NCBI GenBank assembly: GCA_022820435.1
Contig: JAJEFL010000073.1
Span: forward strand, 1-5,731
From: Bin80 sp022820435
Lineage (GTDB): Bacteria > Bacteroidota > Rhodothermia > Rhodothermales > Bin80
Direction of reading: 5' to 3'
Length of the DNA stretch: 5,731 nucleotides
Numbering within the stretch: position 1 is the first letter of the stretch; each line of letters begins with the position of its first letter. Under the pieces are notes generated by a model, which made no database searches, was not told the DNA's origin, and was given only the letters and a program-made list of their open reading frames with translations. Both the position numbers and the translations under genes were made by a program. Positions 1 through 5,731 of this stretch are shown in pieces.

Positions 1-3000
1 TCAGTGCATCCTCGCCCTGTCCGTTGAACTGCCGGAATGCGCCCTGCCCCCATACGCTAAGCGATCCGCTGGACAGGGGCAGGCTCTGCGACATGCGGCA
101 GCCCGCCAATAGTTCGCCCAGAGACGGATCCCAGGAAGAAGCCGAGTACCAGAGCTGTGCCATCTCTGCACGCTCGGCCGCGGCGCACATGGCCCCGTCT
201 GCGGCCCGGCGGAACCGCCCCCCAAGCGCATCCACCACCTGCACCGATGCCGTCCGCACAAACCGCGCCGCATACGCGTCCAGAACTTTTTTACCTGCCG
301 CCGTTGTCGTTTCCTGAATCGTGGCCACCCCCACCGCCTTCTCAATCCCGGCATGCTTTGCAGACTCCAGATGCACCGTGAACGTCTCTTCCCCCCAATC
401 CAGATCCTCCTTCAGAAGCCGCACCGCAATCCGGGCTTCGGTGGTTCCCGGTGCCAGGGTTACCATGCCGGAAGCCGCTTCATAGTCTTCGCCGGCTCTG
501 GCCGTCCCGTCGCGGGTCATGTAGGCGGCCGTCACCATCCTGCGCTGCGGATGCGACAGCGATACCCGGAACTGGACTACGCCTTCCTCTTCCATCACCA
601 GAATGTCATCTATTCGAAGTTTTGCACTCCCGTCATTGTCCAGAATCGTGCCTATACCCGTTCCCTTTCCGTCTGCAATGACTGCCTGACGGGCATTCAG
701 AAGATTCACGGCAAACTCTTCCTCTGCCTCCAGACGTTCATCATCGGTAATTTCAATCTCTACTACACCTCGGGTCGCCCCTGGGTCAAAGATTACAATC
801 CCGCGTGATGCCGTGTAGTCCAGCCCCGCCTCCGCGGTCCGGTCCGAACTCTCATACTGCACGGTCACCACATCTTCTGCAGGGCGATTGAGCTCAATGG
901 GTAATTGCAGGCTTCCCGCATCTTCCAATGCCTGTGCATCATTGATGGAAATCGTTAAGGGGCCCTCGTCAATGATCGTCACCTTCGTCGTGTGCGTCAC
1001 ATCATCATAGCCTCCTCCAGATGCAGACAAGAGTAATTCCAGTTCGTCATCATCATAGTCCTCATCCTTTTCTGCTGTGAACGTTACGATCTGTGCGTTC
1101 TGCCAATTTGTGGTCGTAAAGGCAAGTGAAGATTGATCCAGCCTTAGATCCGTTCCCGCATACCCGTTAAGCCGCAGCGTTACAGTTTCAGATGGCTGTG
1201 CGGATAGACGCACATTAAGCGGATATGAGCTCCCTTCATCCATCGTCACCTCCTCTTCTGCCACGATGATCTTCCGAACTTCGGTATCATCATCAATGAT
1301 GGTCACCAGGATGGAGTTCGTCACGCCTGTAAAGCCGCCCCCGTTTCCGGTCAGGGTTACCAACACCTGATCATTCACAAAATCATCATCCTCGTCTGCC
1401 GTCAGTGTCACCTCCTGCCCTTCATTCCAGTTGGCCGGCGTGAAGGTTTGTATCGCAGGCCTCAGGGTCAGATCAGTCCCCGCAGGCCAGGTCATCATCA
1501 CCGTGACCTCCCCTGACGGCTGGCCCCCAAGTTTAACCTCTACGGTTTCCGAACTCCCCTCATTCACCTCCACTGAACTCGGCGTGACCACAATCTCTGG
1601 CAGACCGTCATCTTTGATCGTCACAATCACCCTTCCCCGCTCACGATCATAGCCGCCGCCATTTGCTGCCAACCACAGTGTATCTACATCGTTTACCAGA
1701 TCATCATCGTATCCTGCCATTAAGGTTACCGTTTGTTCTTCATCCCAATTTGAAGCGGTGAAGGTCAGTCTGGTTTTATTCGATGTCAAATCTCCCGCAG
1801 AAGGGGGGATCGCCACCGTGACATCATTGTCTTCAAAATCTCCTAACGGTGGATCCGAGAGCTTGACCGTAAATGCTCCACTCGCCCCTTCATCAATCTC
1901 CAGGCTTAACGGATCTATCACCAGCCCTGGATCATCATCGTCTTCAATCCTCACATAAATCAGGCGGCTCACACCCAGATAATCGGCATCCGGAGGACCT
2001 GTGACCGTGAGCCTCATAACGTTCTGATCATCCACAGCATCTTCATCATGAATCGCCGTTACTCTTGTCCTTTCAGCACCAGAGCAAACAGTCGGCTGAC
2101 CTTGATGCCGACATGAGCGCCAGTCTTCCACCTTGAACACCAACTGCTTTGGATTCACCGATAAATCTGTATCATCGTACTGGTCAAAGGTTGCGATCTG
2201 ATTACGTCTAGGCCCTCCAGGATTCCCTCCCTTCAAGCTGAAACGAAGATCTATCGAGTCTCCCTCCATAATCAAAACCTCTTGCGGGGGTCTGTCAATG
2301 ACAGTTACCTCAATAAGATATTTCAAGCCACTGTAGCCACCTCCCGATGCCGTGAGCGTTAATGTGACCATATCGTCCATGAGATCCTCATCCAGTTCTG
2401 TGGTTAAGGCCAGGATTTGATCTGCACGCCAGGCATTGACCGGAAAGGTAAGTTTTGTCGGAATTGGGCGCAGAACTGTATTTTCGTGCCCGGTAACGAC
2501 GAATGTCACATCAGCCGAAGGAGGTGCTAATACTTCCAGAAGCGGGATACCAAAACTTAGTCGTCCGCCCTCCTGAATGGACACAGGTGGTCGCCTCCGC
2601 GGTGATTCGTCATCTATAATGGTCACCGTTACCGTTGACGGATCTGCAGTTCCGCTTGAAGCATTGAGTGTCAGTGTCACCTGGTCATTCTCCTCGCCAG
2701 GATCCTGATTCGCGGTCACCGTCACTGGCTGACGTACATTCCAGTTGGAAGGTGTAAACGTCAGCTCCCCTGGACTCACCGTTAATTTTGTGTTTCCGCC
2801 TGCAATGGTGACAGTCACATTGCCCGAAGGCCGGGAAGCAAGGTCAACTTCAAATGTTCTTGAGTTCCCCTCCAAAACTGTCACCGAATTCCGGGCACCC
2901 TGGATCATCTGCTGTATCTCCTGCAACCTTTTCTCCTCGGATTCAAGTGTACTCGAAAATGAATCTGTCGCATCAATACTTACATTCTGAACGGGGATGC

Positions 3001-3271
3001 CACGGAGAGAAGAATCTGATCTGCCTGTACCAATCGCTACAGTCGGATGGTTTGACTCTTCCTGCACAACAGAAACTTCGAGACTGTAACTCAGGAACTT
3101 CCGGTTTCTTTTTTCAGAAGCCGGTGAGTCTGAATTGGAGAATGCCTGAATACCTGCCCCTGTATGGATTTGAATGTTCGGCGTTTGCTCCTGCCCCAGA
3201 ACGGTAGCGGGGAGGCAGAACCAGAAAATTAAAAACCCAACAGAAATCAAGACATATTTTGGGCATGCCAT
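1..3271 (-). CDS. Calx-beta repeat protein with probable autotransporter barrel (3' end beyond window)
   Basis: Secreted or surface-anchored repeat protein, probably a Ca2+-dependent adhesin or matrix protein. The frame is open without interruption for 1090 codons and runs off the left edge. Residues 1-26 form a signal peptide: K5, a hydrophobic core around VLISVGFLIFWFCLP, likely cleavage after VLG. A low-complexity linker with a short helical stretch (about 112-127) follows, then about eight beta-sandwich repeats at 123-987. Residues 988-1040 include FVRTASVQVVDAL, and SLSVWGQGAF near 1075 resembles the entry to an autotransporter-type barrel. The barrel call rests on family recall, because most of it would lie outside the window. 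Two in-frame upstream ATGs exist, at 3310 and 3322. The one at 3322 has a GGGA at good spacing; ATG 3271 was chosen because it gives a normal-length signal peptide. Cysteines are few: besides those in the signal peptide I noted C387/C396 and C1029/C1058. The gene has its own likely promoter and is not tightly coupled to the ATPase gene upstream. Confidence 0.88.
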   Translation of the reverse strand, partial: MACPKYVLISVGFLIFWFCLPATVLGQEQTPNIQIHTGAGIQAFSNSDSPASEKRNRKFLSYSLEVSVVQEESNHPTVAIGTGRSDSSLRGIPVQNVSIDATDSFSSTLESEEKRLQEIQQMIQGARNSVTVLEGNSRTFEVDLASRPSGNVTVTIAGGNTKLTVSPGELTFTPSNWNVRQPVTVTANQDPGEENDQVTLTLNASSGTADPSTVTVTIIDDESPRRRPPVSIQEGGRLSFGIPLLEVLAPPSADVTFVVTGHENTVLRPIPTKLTFPVNAWRADQILALTTELDEDLMDDMVTLTLTASGGGYSGLKYLIEVTVIDRPPQEVLIMEGDSIDLRFSLKGGNPGGPRRNQIATFDQYDDTDLSVNPKQLVFKVEDWRSCRHQGQPTVCSGAERTRVTAIHDEDAVDDQNVMRLTVTGPPDADYLGVSRLIYVRIEDDDDPGLVIDPLSLEIDEGASGAFTVKLSDPPLGDFEDNDVTVAIPPSAGDLTSNKTRLTFTASNWDEEQTVTLMAGYDDDLVNDVDTLWLAANGGGYDRERGRVIVTIKDDGLPEIVVTPSSVEVNEGSSETVEVKLGGQPSGEVTVMMTWPAGTDLTLRPAIQTFTPANWNEGQEVTLTADEDDDFVNDQVLVTLTGNGGGFTGVTNSILVTIIDDDTEVRKIIVAEEEVTMDEGSSYPLNVRLSAQPSETVTLRLNGYAGTDLRLDQSSLAFTTTNWQNAQIVTFTAEKDEDYDDDELELLLSASGGGYDDVTHTTKVTIIDEGPLTISINDAQALEDAGSLQLPIELNRPAEDVVTVQYESSDRTAEAGLDYTASRGIVIFDPGATRGVVEIEITDDERLEAEEEFAVNLLNARQAVIADGKGTGIGTILDNDGSAKLRIDDILVMEEEGVVQFRVSLSHPQRRMVTAAYMTRDGTARAGEDYEAASGMVTLAPGTTEARIAVRLLKEDLDWGEETFTVHLESAKHAGIEKAVGVATIQETTTAAGKKVLDAYAARFVRTASVQVVDALGGRFRRAADGAMCAAAERAEMAQLWYSASSWDPSLGELLAGCRMSQSLPLSSGSLSVWGQGAFRQFNGQGEDAL
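311..2905 (-). repeat. Tandem array of about eight Calx-beta-type domain repeats
   Basis: Protein-level repeats of about 100-120 residues inside the large minus-strand gene, each ending in an acidic linker. Approximate spans are 123-221, 222-326, 327-447, 448-555, 556-662, 663-768, 769-880 and 881-987 (numbering from ATG 3271). Repeats 1-6 are of the 'xNWxxxQ' type: an LTFTxxNW strand, a D/E-rich turn such as DEDDDFVND, then LTLTASGGGY and VTIIDDD. Repeat 3 diverges most. Repeats 7 and 8 are closer to classical Calx-beta, with AGLDYTA/AGEDYEA followed by a GxVxxxPG strand and EEEF/EETF. The clustered Asp/Glu residues at repeat ends are what would be expected to bind Ca2+. On the plus strand the Asp runs appear as repeated atc triplets (for example 1931-1942). 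Repeats differ clearly in sequence, so this is old duplication rather than recent copying. Confidence 0.85.
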
Positions 3272-3351
3272 AGAACTGTACGCCCTGTTATGGAGGGGAG
3301 AATGTACCATTATCCGTGTCATGCTGGATCCCGGATTGTACAATTTACTGC

Positions 3352-3357
3352 ATTATA
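3352..3357 (-). promoter_or_regulatory. Probable -10 box of the Calx-beta gene
   Basis: The minus strand reads TATAAT exactly here. Transcription would start near 3345, about 23 nt before ATG 3322 and 74 nt before ATG 3271, so it fits either start. No good TTGACA-like -35 is seen at 16-18 nt; the region holds AAGGTGAT. A 13-bp palindrome (GATTTCCAAAATC, 3389-3401) lies upstream and could be an operator, but that is a guess. Confidence 0.45.
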
Positions 3358-3427
3358 TGAGAGCAGTTTAACGATCACCTTTTTACAAGATTTCCAAAAT
3401 CAATGATACACCGGAGCGGGAGACCGG

Positions 3428-3628
3428 TTGCAGATAAGGGCATTGAATCACTGGCTAACATCTGCAACCGAACCGAAATTTGACATTCTGTCTCCTCTAG
3501 ACGATTTAGTTCAAGAGATTGATGTTATCATCGCAACCCGTAAAACCGAAAACCCTGCACTCGCCTCCAAAAACTCGTTTCTAAAAAACACGTGGTTTTC
3601 AACCAAATACTATGTACGCAACCGGTGA
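3428..3628 (+). CDS. Doubtful small ORF, 66 codons
   Basis: A plus-strand frame with a TTG start preceded by GGGAG at 5-nt spacing, which is a good ribosome-binding site. It lies between the two minus-strand genes. An in-frame TGA at 3404 precludes a longer version. The peptide contains LDDLVQEIDVIIATRKTEN but no motif, membrane segment or family that I recognise. Codon third positions are mixed and do not show the G/C preference of the neighbouring genes. It may be a real small protein, a remnant, or chance. Confidence 0.2.
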   Translation: MQIRALNHWLTSATEPKFDILSPLDDLVQEIDVIIATRKTENPALASKNSFLKNTWFSTKYYVRNR

Positions 3629-3674
3629 GCAGCTATCGCTCCATTTCATGGTCAGAACTGAGGGGAGAGACGAG

Positions 3675-3699
3675 GATTAAACTCCGTCGGGGTTTGATC
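3675..3699. repeat. 11-bp imperfect inverted repeat (hairpin)
   Basis: GATTAAACTCC and GGGGTTTGATC flank a 3-nt loop (gtc). As plus-strand RNA all 11 positions pair, two of them as G-U. As minus-strand RNA the same two positions become A-C mismatches. There is no following T-run on either strand, so it is a weak candidate terminator for the ATPase gene that ends at 3757, and it could have another role. Confidence 0.35.
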
Positions 3700-3736
3700 T
3701 AAGGGTCTGTCAGGCAGGAAATTCAGGCCCGATGGG

Positions 3737-3752
3737 GGTGGATCGGTGGATC
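3737..3752. repeat. Tandem 8-bp duplication GGTGGATC x2
   Basis: Two adjacent exact copies of GGTGGATC lie 4 bp beyond the stop codon of the minus-strand ATPase frame. This is probably a small slippage duplication with no assigned role. Confidence 0.5.
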
Positions 3753-3756
3753 CCGC

Positions 3757-4880
3757 TCAATAATAGTTGGCCATGAACCAGCGGCGCATGGACGGGATCG
3801 GGATCACATAACTGTCGCCCTGCAGATCGAATACCCCATTACTCAGGGCTAAGGTAAATACCTCCTCGGCTTTTTCCTCACTGCATACTTCCCGCAGGGA
3901 TGCGATGACCATGTCCTTATCGATAGTCCCATCCGTCTCAACATTAGCCATTGCTCTTGCAATGCACTGGCGCTCTTTCCTGACAATCCCGTCCGCTCTG
4001 ATTCATAGAATTTTGTCCGTTTCATCTCCCCCACTTTGAGTGCCGTCTTCAACTTCTCTGGAGTCATCTCCCGCCCCGTTGCCCGCAGGTGAATGGCGGC
4101 GGCCTGCGCATAGGCGGCCACATGCTGCGGCCAGCCATGGGTCCTCTGCATAATCGCATCCATCCAGGGCGTGGGATCCCCCTTCGCCCGCCCATCCTTC
4201 TTAAGCCAGTCCTCAATCACCTCCCGTTCCGCTTCCTGTTTCAGCGGACCTAACTCTACATAGCAGTTGTCCTTGAATCTGGACACGCCCATATCTTTGA
4301 AGGCCCGCTTCGTGGCACTCAGGCCGGCGGCGGCCAGCATCACGGGCCTCCCCATGTAGCCATTGTGAAGACTGTCAAGAAACACCTTCACGGTCTCGTA
4401 ACGCGCATCCGTGGGTGCCATCCCCGTCCCCAGCGTTTGCGCCTCGTCCAAGAATAGAAGGAGCGGACCCTTCCCCCGTTCAATGATACTCTGAGGGGTG
4501 TGACCGGGGAGTTTAAACTTCGCGGCCCCCTGGATTTGAATCCATTTATCAAATCCACCCTGACCGGCAATCTCGTCAAGCAGAGGCATCCATCCATCCC
4601 CTAGCCTCTGACACATGGTGTCCGTGTCCCAGAGTGCCCGTGTGTTCAATCGCACCGCCTCCCAGCCTATATTCTCTGCCAGCTTCGTGCACTCGTGGAG
4701 CAGCGCGGTCTTGCCTGCGCCAGGCGCGGCCTGGATCAGAAACGTGGTTCCTTCGCCGGGATCCTTCTCCGCCCACTTCAGGCGGCGATGGAACCTACCC
4801 AGTATTCCCTTCCGTCCGTGGAAGTACTTCGCTTTCCCCCGGTCTTTCAGATCCGGGTTTGGATCTGTGAAATCACTCAT
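3757..4880 (-). pseudogene. AAA/STAND-like P-loop ATPase, frameshifted near its C-terminus
   Basis: ATP-binding protein of the AAA-type (Orc/Cdc6-like or STAND-like) class; its substrate is unknown. The ATG at 4880 is the only in-frame ATG, since a TAG lies just upstream. Walker A is AAPGAGKT (K57, T58) and Walker B is LLLFLDEAQ (D145, E146). A sensor-1-like strand is PVMLAAAGLSAT (about 179-190) and a sensor-2-like motif is GWPQH (249-253). The first frame continues to a stop at 3849 (343 aa), but after FYES (291-294) it turns into unlikely sequence. The next frame, reading RADGIVRKERQ onward to MRRWFMANYY and a TGA at 3757, looks like the true C-terminus, with a winged-helix-like end (SYVIPIPSM). 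Joining them gives about 374 aa and implies loss of one base near 4000. The core ATPase domain is intact, so a 343-aa product might still be made. It is divergent from the helicase remnant, 76 bp away. Confidence 0.8.
3997..4005 (-). other. Inferred single-base deletion (frameshift site)
   Basis: On the minus strand the first frame reads TAT GAA TCA GAG, while the downstream frame reads AGA GCG GAC GGG starting on the last A of TCA. The downstream frame has a TGA just upstream (4003-4005), so the break must lie within these few bases or later. Adding one base after TC restores FYES-RADGIV. There is no slippery heptamer here, so a mutation or a sequencing/assembly error is likelier than programmed frameshifting. 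Confidence 0.65.
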
Positions 4881-4956
4881 GGTCCATAATGGCGGCTATC
4901 AGAAGAGCGGAGAATGATTTTGAGGCTAATTTGTTCCAAAGAAAAAAGAAGAACAG

Positions 4957-5463
4957 ATGCGGGGGAGCCCCTTCGTCGTGCATAGATCTCCGTTTTCTGT
5001 ACCGAAAATGCCAAAAAACAGGCTCCGTAATCAGTTCTATCTCGGACACCGCGGAGCGATGGATGAGCTTTTGTATCAGCGGGAGACTGCCCTGCCGGCC
5101 ATGGAGCGCCCGCGGCCCCGTATTCTGATTGCCGACGGCACCGGCCTTGGAAAGGCACTGGATGCCGGCATCCTGATTACGGAACTGATCCGGAGAGGGC
5201 GCGGAAAGCGGATCCTGATCGTTTCGCTGGCCAGTATGCTGACGCAGTTTCAGAAAGAACTGTGGAGCAGGTTCTCGATCCCGCTCGTACGTCTGAATTC
5301 CATCGGCATTGCCCGCCTGCGGGAACAGCTCCCCGCCGGACATAACCCGTTCCACTGCTTTGATCGTGCGATCATCTCCATTGATACGCTCAAGAATGCC
5401 ACGATCTGGCGGCCGTTCCTGGAGAAAGCCGGCCGGGATATCGTCGTGATTGACGAGGGGTAG
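4957..5463 (+). pseudogene. Fragment of SNF2-like/DEAD-type helicase, truncated at both ends
   Basis: This is the N-terminal part of the motor domain of a superfamily 2 helicase related to the SNF2-type helicases of large helicase/PLD or DrmD-like proteins (family recalled, not searched). Homologous sequence seems to begin around RNQFYLGHRGAMDELL (24-39). The first 20 or so residues look unrelated, so the usual N-terminal region is missing. Motif I is ADGTGLGKALDAG (59-71), where the family usually has GLGKTLEAG: the Walker A Thr is Ala67 (codon 5155-5157). A motif Ia region follows (ILIVSLASMLTQFQKEL, 86-102), then NPFHCFDRAIISIDTL (130-145). Motif II begins IVVIDE (162-167) and then reads Gly-stop instead of the expected Ala-His. 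ATG 5008 is an alternative start; ATG 4957 has purine-rich sequence before it. With no motif II completed and motifs III-VI absent, it cannot be an active helicase. Confidence 0.75.
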
Positions 5464-5476
5464 AATCCTGACTGGC

Positions 5477-5573
5477 GAGGCTCTTGCAAAACTAACAATC
5501 CAGGCTAAGAAGCACTCCTGGATGCACTCAGGTGAACAAAAATCCTTAAGATTAAGGGTTTTGCAAGATGCTC
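5477..5573. mobile_element. 97-bp MITE-like element with 16-bp terminal inverted repeats
   Basis: The left end GAGGCTCTTGCAAAAC (5477-5492) and the inverted right end GAGCATCTTGCAAAAC (5558-5573) match at 14 of 16 positions, including an uninterrupted 11-bp block. Both ends start with GAG. The interior is too short for a transposase, so this would be a non-autonomous element or an internally deleted insertion sequence. The GAG...TTGCAAAA pattern recalls ends of some IS5-type elements, but I am not sure of that. A direct CTGG occurs at 5472-5475 and 5573-5576 and could be a target duplication, though it does not abut the repeats symmetrically. The element lies 13 bp after the helicase stop codon. 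Confidence 0.6.
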
Positions 5574-5731
5574 TGGTTTTACCGTCATTTCATATCCTGC
5601 AAAGTGAAGCCGCCTGGATTCCAGCCGGTGACCTTTACGATCTGACGAACTCGACGGGATCTCCCAAAACCGGCAATCACAACTACCCTGTGGACTGCAC
5701 GAAGTACAAGATGTCGCTGATCAATGCCGCC
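5522..5731 (+). CDS. Unknown protein, 3' end beyond window; start overlaps MITE-like element
   Basis: This plus-strand frame stays open from 5450, just after a TGA at 5447, through the inverted-repeat element to the right edge. ATG 5522 is the first ATG in it; a TTG lies at 5561. The part after the element, about 5600 onward, looks coding: the predicted peptide has AAWIPAGDLYDLTNSTG and NHNYPVDCTKYKMSLINAA, and about 71 percent of third positions there are G or C (30 of 42 counted by hand). I do not recognise the family. It may be an independent gene whose 5' end was replaced by the element, or an inner part of a larger gene. The reverse strand has a weaker competing open frame here. Confidence 0.4.
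   Translation, partial: MHSGEQKSLRLRVLQDALVLPSFHILQSEAAWIPAGDLYDLTNSTGSPKTGNHNYPVDCTKYKMSLINAA
5539..5562. repeat. 11-bp stem hairpin inside the MITE-like element
   Basis: AAAATCCTTAA and TTAAGGGTTTT can pair fully with one T-G wobble around a 2-nt centre (GA); the real loop would be larger. The 3' arm ends in TTTT, so it resembles a weak intrinsic terminator for plus-strand transcription. It overlaps the right terminal repeat of the element. Confidence 0.35.

Noticed and set aside
353..808. Long plus-strand frame of 151 codons opposite the repeat protein
   Set aside because: It is antisense to a continuous 1090-codon frame with clear domain repeats; its peptide has no recognisable features.
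1250..1950. Repeated atc triplets resembling a microsatellite
   Set aside because: They are the reverse complement of GAT codons for Asp runs in the repeat linkers, explained by protein sequence.
3701..3734. Insertion-sequence end (AAGGGTCTGTCAGGC)
   Set aside because: It looks a little like a transposon terminus, but I found no matching inverted copy in the window.
3323..3756. CRISPR array, tRNA or other RNA gene in the gap between the two minus-strand genes
   Set aside because: No spaced direct repeats and no cloverleaf-like arms were seen; only a hairpin and one 8-bp tandem duplication.
3866..3876. Programmed -1 frameshift at the A5 run (minus strand AGG AAA AAG) joining the two ATPase frames
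   Set aside because: It lacks the sixth A of a standard slippery heptamer, and it would keep about 40 residues of unlikely out-of-frame sequence while skipping plausible sequence (RADGIVRKERQ onward) in the other frame.
4873..5355. Minus-strand frame of 160 codons overlapping the helicase fragment
   Set aside because: The plus strand there carries recognisable helicase motifs, and this frame also overlaps the ATPase start; it is a shadow.

Overview
The window looks like an accessory chromosomal region of a Gram-negative bacterium. The evidence is a secreted Calx-beta repeat protein whose C-terminal end leads into what looks like an outer-membrane autotransporter barrel, weak Shine-Dalgarno signals and moderately GC-rich coding sequence. 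I cannot assign a genus. By recollection only, similar repeat/barrel proteins occur in Gammaproteobacteria and in symbiont genomes.

Layout. Positions 1-3271 (minus strand) hold one uninterrupted reading frame of at least 1090 codons that runs off the left edge: signal peptide, about eight Calx-beta-type repeats, a short linker, then the first strands of a probable barrel. A consensus -10 box lies just upstream. Positions 3323-3756 are mostly non-coding, with a doubtful 66-codon plus-strand frame, an 11-bp hairpin and an 8-bp tandem duplication. Positions 3757-4880 (minus strand) encode a P-loop ATPase with clear Walker A and B motifs. A single-base frameshift near 4000 separates its C-terminal winged-helix-like end from the rest. 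Positions 4957-5463 (plus strand, divergent) hold a fragment of an SNF2-like helicase. It lacks the usual N-terminal region, has Ala in place of the Walker A Thr, and stops inside motif II. Positions 5477-5573 form a 97-bp element with 16-bp imperfect terminal inverted repeats, like a MITE or an internally deleted insertion sequence. From about 5522 to the right edge there is an open, coding-like frame of unknown function.

How they fit together. The adhesin-like repeat protein appears intact and independent of the rest. The right half reads as a decaying locus: a frameshifted ATPase, a doubly truncated helicase, and a small transposon-like element beside the helicase breakpoint. ATPases and helicases of these kinds often sit in anti-phage or other nucleic-acid-processing loci, so this may be the scar of one. 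Nothing here shows a complete new system.
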